Positions 14,881 to 23,888 of a DNA stretch of 64,000 nt are shown one piece after another. The DNA is taken from positions 551,194 through 615,193 of the forward strand of contig MTLY02000003.1 in assembly GCA_002011035.2 (NCBI GenBank). Reading direction: 5' to 3'. The notes under the pieces are model-generated. The model was not told the DNA's origin, did no database searches, and worked only from the letters and a program-made list of their open reading frames with translations. Position 1 is the stretch's first letter. Each line of letters opens with the position of its first letter. This DNA comes from Candidatus Hecatella orcuttiae. GTDB lineage: Archaea > Thermoproteota > Bathyarchaeia > Hecatellales > Hecatellaceae. Both the position numbers and the translations under genes were made by a program.

Positions 14881-16686
14881 TTAGGGTGTTTTTAGGAGAG
14901 CGAGGGAGCGTTTGAGGATGGGGGCGCTGATCTTGCCGGCCGTGAAGGTGTTTCCTGTCTTCACGTTGTGGAGGGTGATCTTGGCGGGCGCGAAGAGGCC
15001 GGGGTCTATCTTGTAGAAGTCGCCTCCCGCCTCCTTGAAAGTCTCATAGAAGGGTTTCCCGTAGTCCCTGGAAGCGATGGAGGGAGCCTCGTCGATGATG
15101 TTGATGATTTCGTCGTCGGTTTTGCAGGCTACCTCATAGTAGACGTCGCCGCCGTAGAGGATCATGTCGTTGGTGATGCCCATGGCCACCTCGCTCTTGG
15201 GGTGCACGGGGGCTATGGGAGCTGAGCCTTTCCCCTTTAGGATTTTGTTGGGGTTGAAGCCCAGTTCGGTGAGTTTGTGGATGCCTGTCTCCACCACCCT
15301 CCCGGCTATCTGAACTGAGCCCACGAGGCTGGAGGTGGAGGCTATGAGCACGTACAAGCCCTCCAAGGGGACGTTGCAAGTTTCAGCCATCAGCTTCAAC
15401 GCTGACTCCGTGGGAAGGCTGTCGGCTTCCAGCAGGATCACAGCAACCTTGGCTTCATCCTTGTAACAGAGCTTCTGGTAGAGCTTTTTAGGCTGGAGGG
15501 AAAGCGCCCTCGCCGGGCCGGAGCCCATGGCGAAATAGTCCTCCGTCTTGATGGCCCATCCTGCAAACTGAGCCCCCAGCGTGGCTACGGCCGGGTGGCC
15601 TGTGGTCGTCTCGTAGAGAGTCGGCAGCTCCAAGTCTTCACCGTATTTCTCCCTGCCGATGGATATCTCAGCCAAGTTGCCTAGGCAAATGAGGGTCACG
15701 ATCTTCCCCGCTTCTTCGCTGCCTTTGGCTTTAAGGCCTACGTCCACCACCACGGCTCCTGAACTGTGCTTGGTAACTTGGACTCCCAGCCTCTCCGCTT
15801 CGTTGATGAGCTTCTCCACCAAGGGAACGGTCAGCTGGTTGACGCTGACTCCTTCGGGGAAGACTTCCCCTTCAGGGTTGAGGCGGCGGTTTCGACATCG
15901 TGAAACGAAGAGCTTCCCGCTGCCTCCTTCGAGGCTGTCCCCGGTGTAGACGTAGAAGGACGCGGGAATCTTCTCAGCTCCCACCTTGGCTTTGTCCTTT
16001 ATCTCCGTGTAGGTGAAGCTGGGAAGAATCTCAGCGACCTCTCCCTGAACGATGATGCGCCCTCCTTTCATGGCAGCGCCGACGCGGGGGCCGCAGTTTC
16101 CCTTGACGAGGATAACTCCGTCCTGCATCCTGTGGCCTAAAAACTGGCCTGCATTCCCATCCACGGAGATGACTCCGCCTCTCATCCAGAGACCCGCATG
16201 GGTGCCGGTGTTGCCGTGGACGATGATGGAGCCGTTGAGCATGCCTTCTTGAACCCCTCGGTAGGGGGCTGCCAAGTAGTCGCCGGTGTTACCGAAGACT
16301 TCAATCTGGCCGCCGGCCATCATGGAGCCAGTCCAAGAGGCAGCGTTGCCCTTCACCGTTATGGAGCCGCCGGCCATCTCCTCCCCCAGATAGAAGCCGA
16401 CGTTTCCCTCCACCACAAGCTTGCCGCCGTCCATTCCCTTCCCCACATACCTGAACTTGGAAAGGTCCCCTTTCAGGGTGACATCGCATTGGCTGGAGTC
16501 GGCGGCAGGCTCACCTTGGACTTTCACATCGAAGAACTCTCCCAGCTTAGCCGACCGTCCGCCTTCTAGGAGAGGAAGCTCCTCAATTTCTCCGCTGGAT
16601 TTTCCGGCGAAGGCTTTCGGCGACAAGGCCTCCGCGAACACGGGAACTTTTGGGGCTTTTTTCAGTTGAAGTTTGATCTCCACCAA
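14881..16686 (-). CDS. Fusion of formylmethanofuran dehydrogenase subunit C with methenyl-H4MPT cyclohydrolase (FwdC::Mch)
   Basis: 601 aa in one uninterrupted frame. Residues ~1-265 are FwdC: a right-handed beta-helix of repeats such as VVEGNVGFYLGEEMAGG and VHGNTGTHAGLWMRGG, which in Fwd holds the complex together at the amidohydrolase/formate-dehydrogenase tunnel. Residues ~281-601 are a full-length Mch (normal ~320 aa): VLIASTSSLVGSVQIAGRVV, APIAPVHPKSEVAMGITND, and YGKPFYETFKEAGGDFYKID are its core signatures. The linker is ~15 residues (GEVFPEGV). Mch interconverts N5-formyl- and N5,N10-methenyl-H4MPT, two steps after Fwd with Ftr between. The stop is followed by a 206-nt gap before mrpE. 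6 nt separate it from fwdA, so it is the last gene of mtd-fwdDBA-fwdC::mch. No other mch or fwdC occurs in the window. Confidence 0.93.
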   Translation of the reverse strand: MVEIKLQLKKAPKVPVFAEALSPKAFAGKSSGEIEELPLLEGGRSAKLGEFFDVKVQGEPAADSSQCDVTLKGDLSKFRYVGKGMDGGKLVVEGNVGFYLGEEMAGGSITVKGNAASWTGSMMAGGQIEVFGNTGDYLAAPYRGVQEGMLNGSIIVHGNTGTHAGLWMRGGVISVDGNAGQFLGHRMQDGVILVKGNCGPRVGAAMKGGRIIVQGEVAEILPSFTYTEIKDKAKVGAEKIPASFYVYTGDSLEGGSGKLFVSRCRNRRLNPEGEVFPEGVSVNQLTVPLVEKLINEAERLGVQVTKHSSGAVVVDVGLKAKGSEEAGKIVTLICLGNLAEISIGREKYGEDLELPTLYETTTGHPAVATLGAQFAGWAIKTEDYFAMGSGPARALSLQPKKLYQKLCYKDEAKVAVILLEADSLPTESALKLMAETCNVPLEGLYVLIASTSSLVGSVQIAGRVVETGIHKLTELGFNPNKILKGKGSAPIAPVHPKSEVAMGITNDMILYGGDVYYEVACKTDDEIINIIDEAPSIASRDYGKPFYETFKEAGGDFYKIDPGLFAPAKITLHNVKTGNTFTAGKISAPILKRSLALLKTP

Positions 16687-16692
16687 AACTTT

Positions 16693-18375
16693 TCACCCCG
16701 CCTTCAAAACCTGCGGTCGAGCTAGGGCGTCCTCAGGGATGATGAAGTTGTCGAACTCCACGGTGTAGTATTCCCTGAATTTGGCTTTCAAATTCGCCGC
16801 GGCCAGCCGGAGGACATCTTCCTCGATGTCAGGCTTAACCCAGAAAGTCTTCCCCCGAGGCGCAGTCTTGATCTCGCCTTTCTCCACCACCACTTGGCCC
16901 TCTTTCACAACCCAGACCGCGTTTCCGAAGGCCTTCCTCACTTTCTTGTAGTCTTTGGACGGGTCCACCTCCCGGGGGTTAAGAGGATAGACGGCGACGT
17001 CGGCGTCAGCTCCCACACCTAGATGGCCTTTGTTTTTAAGGCCCAGCGACCGGGCTGTTCCCGCCCGGGTTACGACGGCTATCTCCGAGAAGCTGTACTC
17101 CCTGTCCAAGGAGCTGAGGTTAGACCTCTTCCTAGCCATCCGGGGGATTTTGGAGAGAACCCTCTCCCTAGCCTTCCGGCTCATCAGCCAAGCTATTACC
17201 TTCGGATAGGCTGTGAAGGGCCCTGCGTTGGGGTGGTCGGTGGTCAGGAATACCCTCCAAGGGTCTCGGACGGCCAAGGCCAGCTCCAAGCCCACGGTCC
17301 ACTGGATGGCGTTGACGTAGTTGGACCTCTTGTAGAAGTAGGGGACAACCCCTGCGCTAGTCTCCACCTCCACATCGGAGTTAGTCCACTTGTTGCCGGT
17401 GAGCTGGTAGAGCTGGAACTGGAAGGGTCCATCCGCAGTCATGGTGGTGGCGTTTCCGAAGACAAGCTGACCTAGGTCGATGCTGACATGGCCGTGTCTG
17501 TTGACGTAGTTGGCTATCTCCACGCCTTCGGAGCTCATGGAAAGCCAGTCTCGGCCTCCGTAGCCTTCAAACTGCACGTGGGTGAGGTGGATGACAGGCT
17601 TCTCCCCGGCTAGGTCCCTCACGCAATCCATGGTCTCGATGGTGGTCTCGTAGTTGCCGGGGCGGCCTAGGTTGTTGGGATGAAGGTGAATAGGGTGAGG
17701 AAGGTTCAGCATCTTACTGATCTTACAGAGGCTTCGAACTATCTCCCTAGGTGTAATGCCGAAATTTGGAACTTCCTCATCCAACCCCAGTACGTTTCCA
17801 CCCCAGTTCCAAGCCTCCAGCCCTCCGGGGTTGACGATTTTTATGGCATAGCCCTTGACAGCTTCCAGCATCCAAGCCACGTAGCCGGCTGCCTCCTCGA
17901 TTCTCCCCGCCTTCAAATACTCCAGCAAGATGACGTCGTTGCCGAAGAGGGGGAAGCAAGCCTTATCCAAGATGGGTATATCGTCCAGCTCATCGTGGGT
18001 ATGCCTTGCCTTCAACATGGGGGTAGCCGGCTCGAACACCGTGGTGTAGCCCATCTTGGCATAACGGTAGCCGGTGGTGAAGACCGAGGGCACGGTGCTC
18101 CCCACCCCAGACCGGGTGGTAGGCGTCTTAGCCTCCGGGTCCCTGAAGTGGTCCTCAGGCCTCATCAGCCGCCCCGCGTTCACCTTAGACCCAGCGATGT
18201 GGGAGTGAAGGTCCACTCCCCCAGGCATGACCATAAGGTTGGAGGCGTCGATAACCCGGGCTCCGCTGCTCACCGACTCCACCACTTTGCCGTCCCTGAT
18301 GGCTATGTCCATCTTCTGGCCGTCGATCCCGTTGAGGGGGTCGAAGACGATGCCGTTTTTGATCAGAAGCTCCAC
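16693..18375 (-). CDS. fwdA: Formylmethanofuran dehydrogenase subunit A (amidohydrolase)
   Basis: 560 aa, the usual length. It is a binuclear-zinc amidohydrolase: LHSH near residue 55, HLHPNN and LTHVQFEG in the middle, and TTDHPNAGPF holding a late metal-site Asp. FwdA condenses formate, delivered through an internal tunnel from FwdB, with methanofuran. The start follows the fwdB stop immediately (18376/18375). Part of the mtd-fwdDBA-fwdC::mch operon. Confidence 0.92.
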   Translation of the reverse strand: MELLIKNGIVFDPLNGIDGQKMDIAIRDGKVVESVSSGARVIDASNLMVMPGGVDLHSHIAGSKVNAGRLMRPEDHFRDPEAKTPTTRSGVGSTVPSVFTTGYRYAKMGYTTVFEPATPMLKARHTHDELDDIPILDKACFPLFGNDVILLEYLKAGRIEEAAGYVAWMLEAVKGYAIKIVNPGGLEAWNWGGNVLGLDEEVPNFGITPREIVRSLCKISKMLNLPHPIHLHPNNLGRPGNYETTIETMDCVRDLAGEKPVIHLTHVQFEGYGGRDWLSMSSEGVEIANYVNRHGHVSIDLGQLVFGNATTMTADGPFQFQLYQLTGNKWTNSDVEVETSAGVVPYFYKRSNYVNAIQWTVGLELALAVRDPWRVFLTTDHPNAGPFTAYPKVIAWLMSRKARERVLSKIPRMARKRSNLSSLDREYSFSEIAVVTRAGTARSLGLKNKGHLGVGADADVAVYPLNPREVDPSKDYKKVRKAFGNAVWVVKEGQVVVEKGEIKTAPRGKTFWVKPDIEEDVLRLAAANLKAKFREYYTVEFDNFIIPEDALARPQVLKAG

Positions 18376-19677
18376 TCAAGCCACCTCCTTGAGGCTTCTA
18401 ACCTTGTGAAGTATATTTTCCAACACCTCCACATCTGGAAGGCAGTTGGGCGGAGGCTCCACGAATTTTCTGGTCTTCAAAGCCACTCCATCCATCCGGT
18501 AGACTGTTCCTCCATATTCGATGCCGTTGAAGGCCGCGGGAATCCGCACATCCGCCAAAAGGCTTGTGGCCGTGAGGGTTGGGTCCACCACGGCGACGGG
18601 TATGTTGGCTAGGTTTTTCACAGCTGCCCAAGGCATGTGGGAAGCAGGGTCGGAGGCCACCACCAGCGCCGCGTCTACTTCCCCCCGAACCAGCAGGTCG
18701 GCGGCGGAGGTTTCTCCCGGGTTAAACCGGGGATAGCCGTGGCTGAAATCCACGGCGAAAGGATAGCCCGTCTGCCATAAGGCAACCTTGTTGGCTCCTG
18801 TGACGTTGTAGTGGCCTCGCATGGGCAGCATGAGGAATTTGGTTTTGAGGTTGAGGTCCCTCACCAAGGAGATGGCGGCGGCGATGTTTTCGTTTTTTGC
18901 ACTGGACTGGGTTAGGCCGAGGCCGAAGAAAAGCATCCCAAACTCGCAGCTCACCATCATTTCAGCCAGCTCCTCGATTTTTTCCACCGGAACCCCGGCC
19001 ACGGCTTCCGTTTCAAACTCCATGTCCCTCACAGCCATCCTCAGGGCTGAGAGCAACTCGTAGTCCTTTCCGGGGTCAATCTGAAGGAACAGGTCCGCGG
19101 TCTTGGAGGTAACGGTCTTCCGTACGTCCACCACCACGATTTTCCGGTCTTTTCTCTGGCTTCTGAAAAGACCCTTGGTGAAGGCGGTATAACGGGTTGT
19201 ATGCCTGATGTGGGCTTGGGAGGGATTGCAGCCCCAGTAGATGATGAGGTCCGCCCTATGCCTAGCCTTTCCCAAGGTGCCTGTGGGCTCCCCCACGTCC
19301 TGTATGGCCTCCAAGCCGACTCCATGGCAGACGGTAGCAGTGTTGTCGAGGACCCCTCCCACCTCCTCTGTCAATTCTATGCCGACCTTGATGGCCTCGC
19401 AGCTGGTGTTACTCCACCCGTAGAGAAGCGGATACTTGGCCTCAGCCAGGATTCTAGCAGCCTTGTCCAAAGCTTCCTCAAGGCCGACTTTCCGAAAGCC
19501 TCCGTCCGCCCTCATGAGGGGATCCGGGTTTCGTTCTTCTTGAGAATGTAGAAATTTCTCGGTGGCTAGGGCGCAGGCGTATTTTACGCCTGTGATTTTG
19601 TTGTCCTCCACGGAAACTTCCAGGTCGTCGCAGACGCAGCCGCAAAAACTGCATAAGACATTCTTAACCACTACCAT
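18376..19677 (-). CDS. fwdB: Formylmethanofuran dehydrogenase subunit B (W/Mo-bis-MGD)
   Basis: 433 aa. An N-terminal CSFCGCVCDD motif binds a 4Fe-4S cluster; the metal ligand is the Cys in ATVCHGVGLEAIQDVGEP, so this is the cysteine and not the selenocysteine form. LIIYWGCNPSQAHIRHTTRY belongs to the pterin-binding domain. It reduces CO2 to formate with ferredoxin-derived electrons. Start overlaps fwdD by 7 nt. Subunits F and G (polyferredoxins) and a fwdE are not in the window, so electron delivery to this complex is not explained locally. Confidence 0.92.
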   Translation of the reverse strand: MVVVKNVLCSFCGCVCDDLEVSVEDNKITGVKYACALATEKFLHSQEERNPDPLMRADGGFRKVGLEEALDKAARILAEAKYPLLYGWSNTSCEAIKVGIELTEEVGGVLDNTATVCHGVGLEAIQDVGEPTGTLGKARHRADLIIYWGCNPSQAHIRHTTRYTAFTKGLFRSQRKDRKIVVVDVRKTVTSKTADLFLQIDPGKDYELLSALRMAVRDMEFETEAVAGVPVEKIEELAEMMVSCEFGMLFFGLGLTQSSAKNENIAAAISLVRDLNLKTKFLMLPMRGHYNVTGANKVALWQTGYPFAVDFSHGYPRFNPGETSAADLLVRGEVDAALVVASDPASHMPWAAVKNLANIPVAVVDPTLTATSLLADVRIPAAFNGIEYGGTVYRMDGVALKTRKFVEPPPNCLPDVEVLENILHKVRSLKEVA

Positions 19678-20066
19678 TTTTCATTTCCCCCTCTAGCTTC
19701 AGCCATGAGTTCCTCCAGGTCAGGAACCTTCTCCCCCGGAGCAGGTTCAACTTCAACCTCCAGACCCTTATAGCTGGGAGTGCCTGTCCCTCCGGTTTCC
19801 GGCCCGACGAGGCGGTTGGCCCAAGGGCCCACGGGAATGAAAACCAAACCCGGGCGGGGTTCCCTAGATTTAGCCGCCTTAACGGTTATGCTCCCGTAGG
19901 GTGACGTAACCTTCACGGTCTGCCCCGGCTCGATCTTGAGGGCGGCCATGTCGCTTTCATCCATCTCGCACACGGCCACGCTGTCCTTGTACTTGGCGGA
20001 GAGTTTTCCATGTTCCTTCCCCTGAGCTTGAGCTATGGAGGTCCCGGTTATCAAAACTGCTTTCAA
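19671..20066 (-). CDS. fwdD: Formylmethanofuran dehydrogenase subunit D (molybdopterin dinucleotide binding)
   Basis: 131 aa from TTG 20066, chosen because GGTGG lies 7 nt upstream and the family starts at this point; the ATG at 20132 would add 22 unlike residues. The domain is the double-psi-beta-barrel MGD-binding type: CEMDESDMAALKIEPGQTVKVTSPYGSITVKA. It completes the pterin site of FwdB. Cotranscribed with mtd upstream (62 nt). Confidence 0.88.
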   Translation of the reverse strand: MKAVLITGTSIAQAQGKEHGKLSAKYKDSVAVCEMDESDMAALKIEPGQTVKVTSPYGSITVKAAKSREPRPGLVFIPVGPWANRLVGPETGGTGTPSYKGLEVEVEPAPGEKVPDLEELMAEARGGNEKW

Positions 20067-20128
20067 CTCTCTTCCACCTTTTCTGTTATTCTTCTTGCAG
20101 GAATTTAAGTTTCCGTTTAAACCCCCCA

Positions 20129-20974
20129 TCAAAGCTTTTGAGGCTTCTCCATGAGCTTCCGCTTGGCCATGAGGCTTCCGTCCTTGTGGTGCGGCTTCCT
20201 CAGGAGAACATCAGGGGCCTTCTCGATCTCCCTCGCCTCGTCAGCCATCTTGGAGGCCGCCCTAACCATTTCGTGGGCCGCTGCCACCAAGGGAATGTAG
20301 CGTTCTCTTTCCTGAACCACAAAGCAGCCTTCCACATCTAACTCCGCCACCTTCCTCAGCATCTCGTAGGCGGCTAGGGCTTTCACTTTGGCGTAGGGGT
20401 TCTGAAACTCCGCTGCCTCCACGGCCTTTTCCTTGTTCACCACTATCTTGGGGAGCTCCGGCTTCTCTCCCTTCTTCACAGCCTCCACCACCCTATCCAG
20501 CTCAGTGTACAGGAGGTGGAAGCTGCCGGTTATGGCCAGAACCTTGATGATGTCAGCGTTGAACACCGCCATCTCCACGGGATCGAGGAACTCCCTCCTA
20601 GCCCCAATCATGGCGTCCCCCTCCACGATGATGTAGCCGAAGCCTTTCTCCCCCAGTTCTTTGGCTATCTTCTTGGATGGACCGTCGGAGACCACGATGG
20701 TAGGCACCCCGGCTCCAGCCATCTTCTCCCGAACCTTGGCGGGACCCGGCAGGGCAGCGTTGGGGCTGGCCACCACCACGAAGGCAGGTTTGAAGCTTAA
20801 GATGCTGTCAGCCACTTCCCCCGCTTGCTCCGGCCCCAGTTTGGCTCCGGAGCTTACCACTCTCACGTCTATGTCTTCCCTGTCAGCTCTTTCGTCCAGA
20901 AGCATTTCGAGAAGAGGGGCGGATGCGATGTTTCCTAATTTGACGAATCCGATCTTCACAACCACAACCATCAC
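20129..20974 (-). CDS. mtd: F420-dependent methylene-H4MPT dehydrogenase
   Basis: 281 aa. KIGFVKLGNIASAPLLEMLLDERADREDIDVRVV is the N-terminal signature of Mtd, and the protein keeps full family length. It interconverts methenyl- and methylene-H4MPT with F420. The start is uncertain: AGGTGAT, a perfect Shine-Dalgarno, includes the first ATG, so the GTG at 20965 or 20959 is probably used, shortening the product by 3-5 residues. First gene of the minus-strand operon, divergent from ftr. Confidence 0.92.
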   Translation of the reverse strand: MMVVVVKIGFVKLGNIASAPLLEMLLDERADREDIDVRVVSSGAKLGPEQAGEVADSILSFKPAFVVVASPNAALPGPAKVREKMAGAGVPTIVVSDGPSKKIAKELGEKGFGYIIVEGDAMIGARREFLDPVEMAVFNADIIKVLAITGSFHLLYTELDRVVEAVKKGEKPELPKIVVNKEKAVEAAEFQNPYAKVKALAAYEMLRKVAELDVEGCFVVQERERYIPLVAAAHEMVRAASKMADEAREIEKAPDVLLRKPHHKDGSLMAKRKLMEKPQKL

Positions 20975-21004
20975 CTTTAGGGAAAAAATAAGGCGAAAAG
21001 CCTC

Positions 21005-21121
21005 TTTAAACTTTCCATTACCTTCCGGTTATCCGATTTAAGTAAAATTTCATCATAAAAATACCAATCTCCCGTAAATAAGCGAGCACAAGGGCTCTGT
21101 GGAAAATCTTTTAAACTTTCC
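21005..21121. promoter_or_regulatory. Shared mtd/ftr divergent promoter region with a repeated TTTAAACTTTCC
   Basis: TTTAAACTTTCC occurs at 21005-21016 and again at 21110-21121 in the 187-bp region between mtd and ftr. The palindromic TTTAAA can act as a TATA box in either direction. The left copy lies ~31-36 bases before mtd, the right copy ~47-52 bases before ftr. Confidence 0.35.
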
Positions 21122-21161
21122 GCGGCTAAAAAAGAGAATAAACAAAAAGAGAGGAGGAGCG

Positions 21162-22067
21162 ATGTCCAAACAAGTGGAAATTGAAGACACCTTCGCCGAA
21201 GCTTTCCCCATGTGGGTGAGCAGGTTTCTGATAACGGCGGAAAACGAGAAATGGGCCTTAACCTCCGCTAGGGCAGCCACAGGCTTCGCCGTCTCCATAA
21301 TCATGTCCCCTGCTGAAGCTGGGGTTGAAAAGACGGTGAGCGGGGATGAGACCCCTGACGGAAGACCTGGGGCTATCGTTCATATCTACCACAGCAGCGG
21401 CCACGGCCTCAAAGACCAGTTGCTGAGGAGGATCGGCCAATGCGTCTTAACTTGTCCCACCACCGCTGCCTTTGACGCCTTAGGCAGCCAAGCGGTGAAG
21501 AGGCTGAAGATAGGAGCCAGCATCCGATACTTTGGAGACGGCTTCCAGAAAAAGGACACCGTGAAGGACCGAACGGTCTGGCGGATCCCCGTCATGGAGG
21601 GAGAATTCCTCATCGAAAGCCGGTTTGGAGTGAAACTGGGTGTAGCCGGAGGCAACTTCCTTGTGCTGGCGGAAAACGCCAAAGCCGGACTTGAGGCAGC
21701 TGAAAGGGCGGTGGAAGCCGTGGTGGGTAAAGTGGACGGAGTGGTCATGAGCTTCCCAGGCGGCGTCTGCCGGTCGGGCTCTAAGGTCGGCTCCATGAAG
21801 TATAAGCTTCCAGCCTCCACCAACCACCTCTACTGCCCTGTCCTCCGGGATGTGGTCTCCGACACGCTGATCCCTGAAGGCGTCAAATGCGTCTACGAGC
21901 TCATCTTCAACGGCATCAACTTGGCTTCAGTCAAGGAAGCTATGAAGAAAGGTATCGAAGCCTCCGCAGCCGTTCCAGGGGTGGTGAAGATTTCAGCCGC
22001 TAACTTCGGCGGCAAACTTGGCCCCTACAAGATATACCTGAAAAAACTGGGATTATCCCTTCCGTGA
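21162..22067 (+). CDS. ftr: Formylmethanofuran:H4MPT formyltransferase
   Basis: 301 aa from ATG 21162, with GAGGAGGAG directly upstream; a longer in-frame start at 21099 has no support. FPMWVSRFLITAEN, SFPGGVCRSGSKVGSMKY and RIGQCVLTCPTT are family signatures. Ftr moves the formyl group from methanofuran to H4MPT, between Fwd and Mch. It is the only plus-strand gene of the methyl branch, divergent from mtd. Confidence 0.92.
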   Translation: MSKQVEIEDTFAEAFPMWVSRFLITAENEKWALTSARAATGFAVSIIMSPAEAGVEKTVSGDETPDGRPGAIVHIYHSSGHGLKDQLLRRIGQCVLTCPTTAAFDALGSQAVKRLKIGASIRYFGDGFQKKDTVKDRTVWRIPVMEGEFLIESRFGVKLGVAGGNFLVLAENAKAGLEAAERAVEAVVGKVDGVVMSFPGGVCRSGSKVGSMKYKLPASTNHLYCPVLRDVVSDTLIPEGVKCVYELIFNGINLASVKEAMKKGIEASAAVPGVVKISAANFGGKLGPYKIYLKKLGLSLP

Positions 22068-22179
22068 GGCTGAGGATGTAGGGTGACAAAATAATTAACC
22101 CTACACCTAAAACAAAGCGTGTATATCAAACGGGCTGGAGGATGTTGCTGCAGTCTAGACTTCTGTTGGCATCTATCCT

Positions 22180-22914
22180 TCAGCGGCTTCTGAATTTCTG
22201 AAGCCTTTCCAGCAGCTCTTTGTCGCCTTCGTAGTCTCCAGCGCAAGTTGCGATGATGCCGTCCACAACCCCCTCAAGCTTCGCTGCGAATTCTTCAGCG
22301 CGGTCCATGGTGGCGGTGACAGGCCACCCGATCATTTTAACCATCTCCGCATTTTTGGGAGTCCCCACCAAGAAGTAGGAGTAGATAGGCTTGTTCAAGC
22401 GTTTGCACTCTTCAGCTATGACCTTCAACTGGTCGAAGGATTTATCGTCAAGCCTCATGAAGAAGACAAAGTCCCAGTCTCCCCTCACACGGGCGAGGGT
22501 ACTCTCCATGCTGGCGGCCAGCCGTGCACTGAGCAAACAGCCCAGCTTCAGGTTTTTGAGACGCACCGTCTTCTTGAGGAAATCCCGAGCCTCCTCCGAG
22601 TTTTTCAACATCTTGATGGGTTCACCGTATTTTGGAATATCGCCCATGGTAAGCACCAAGCCGTCCAGGGGCACAGCGTCCGCCGCCAGGGCTAAACCGC
22701 CCACCTCAACAGGGCCCTTATAGTGCAGGATGAAGATGGGTATGACTATCTTTTCCGGGTATCTGGTCTTGAGCAGGCAGCTTATGGCGGTGCCGCTGGG
22801 CGCAGGCATTCCTGCAGCGCTGTCGGTGACGTTCCAACCGTCAACTAGGTTCTTGGTTTCTTCGGCAAGTTTCAAAAACTTACGGGTTGGAACAAACTCG
22901 TGCAGTATTTTCAA
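22180..22914 (-). CDS. MetF-like methylene-tetrahydropterin reductase (TIM barrel)
   Basis: 244 aa, shorter than bacterial MetF (~290). The pattern is that of MTHFR-type barrels: DSAAGMPAPSGTAISCLLK near residue 31, AADAVPLDGLVLTMGD, and DFVFFMRLDD. Because H4MPT enzymes surround it and no F420-dependent Mer is in the window, the likely reaction is methylene- to methyl-H4MPT, the last methyl-branch step. Electron donor is unknown: no MetV-like zinc/Fe-S partner is adjacent. It stands alone, 186 nt from cooC, with its own promoter and a dyad at 22988-23008. Confidence 0.72.
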   Translation of the reverse strand: MKILHEFVPTRKFLKLAEETKNLVDGWNVTDSAAGMPAPSGTAISCLLKTRYPEKIVIPIFILHYKGPVEVGGLALAADAVPLDGLVLTMGDIPKYGEPIKMLKNSEEARDFLKKTVRLKNLKLGCLLSARLAASMESTLARVRGDWDFVFFMRLDDKSFDQLKVIAEECKRLNKPIYSYFLVGTPKNAEMVKMIGWPVTATMDRAEEFAAKLEGVVDGIIATCAGDYEGDKELLERLQKFRSR

Positions 22915-22987
22915 GGATAATACCTCAATTTAAACAAAACCATTCAGTATTAAAATTTTTCCCAAACAGCGACGGAATGCGAAATGT

Positions 22988-23008
22988 AACATATATGTCA
23001 TATGTGTT
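22988..23008. promoter_or_regulatory. Imperfect 21-bp dyad upstream of the MetF-like gene (candidate operator)
   Basis: The 21 bases starting AACATATATG and ending ATATGTGTT read nearly the same on both strands; nine of ten arm positions pair around a central base. It lies ~75 bases before the start of the MetF-like gene, a place for a regulator or a second promoter element. Confidence 0.4.
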
Positions 23009-23100
23009 ATACTTTTTCAGCCGAGCTACTTCGGCCTACATAAAGGCCCGTTGGCTTAAAATTTCTCCGCCAGCCGGCCCCTTATCCAAGTCCGCCAGAA

Positions 23101-23886
23101 TTATGGGTTGAGCTTTTTCAAGCTTTCTTCAAGGTTTTTTATGGCCTCGACAGCAGGGCACGAGGGTGAATAGTCGAGAGGAGCCTTTCCCACCCTGTCC
23201 GCCTCAGCCAATTTCAAGTCATAGGGGATCATTTCCAGCAAAGGAATGCCGCATGCGGAGAGGGTTTGGCGGATGAAATCCTCCTCCTCTTTGCTCCTTA
23301 ACTTGTTCCCCACGCCATAGAGTTTGGGTATCCCCAAGTCTTGGGCCAAGTGTTCTATCCGTTTGGCTGTTTCCACCGCTTGGCCTCCCGGCTCCACCAC
23401 CACCAAGAGCGCTTCCACCCCGCGGACGGTGCCTCTGCCCAAGTGCTCCAAGCCGGCTTCCATGTCCATGACCACCGCTTCTCCCCTTTCGAGAAGCAGG
23501 TTTCTAAGAAGAGCGCGGAGGAGAGCGTTAGCCGGGCACATGCAGCCTGTGCCTCCCAGCTTAACCGTTCCCATGACCAGAAGCTGAACTCCGTCAGGGG
23601 CTGGGACGCCGAACTTTTCCGCTAGGTCGCTGACTTTGGGGTTAAGCTTGTAGACGCCTGTGCTCGCGTCGAAGGCCGTCCTCTCCCGGATGAGTTCCGA
23701 GTTTTCGGACAGAGGCACGATCTTAGCGGCTGCCTCCGCTGGGAGCCCTAGAGTGTAGGCCAGGTTCATAGCCGGGTCGGCGTCCACGGCTAACACCCTA
23801 TAGCCCTCCCTCGCCAGCAGTCGGCTTAGGGTTCCGGCCACTGTGGTCTTGCCGACTCCTCCCTTACCGGCCACGGCTACCTTCAT
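23101..23886 (-). CDS. cooC: CooC-type nickel-insertion ATPase for CODH/ACS (copy 1)
   Basis: 261 aa MinD/SIMIBI ATPase. The deviant Walker A is GKGGVGKTT at the N-terminus. A GCMCPAN motif (~residue 115) supplies the C-x-C pair that in CooC dimers binds Ni/Zn, and VVMDMEAGLEHLGRG is the Walker B region with the CooC-type E-A-G-L-E-H. Matures the NiFe centre of CODH or loads nickel into ACS. Last gene of the operon, 2 nt after the other cooC. The presence of ACS but not CODH genes here suggests a role with ACS, which is inference. Confidence 0.85.
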   Translation of the reverse strand: MKVAVAGKGGVGKTTVAGTLSRLLAREGYRVLAVDADPAMNLAYTLGLPAEAAAKIVPLSENSELIRERTAFDASTGVYKLNPKVSDLAEKFGVPAPDGVQLLVMGTVKLGGTGCMCPANALLRALLRNLLLERGEAVVMDMEAGLEHLGRGTVRGVEALLVVVEPGGQAVETAKRIEHLAQDLGIPKLYGVGNKLRSKEEEDFIRQTLSACGIPLLEMIPYDLKLAEADRVGKAPLDYSPSCPAVEAIKNLEESLKKLNP

Positions 23887-23888
23887 GG

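Noticed and set aside
17680-18612. 310-aa plus-strand ORF antisense to fwdA/fwdB
   Set aside because: It runs over two well-supported genes on the other strand, shows no domain pattern and has high His/Gly/Pro typical of an antisense shadow.
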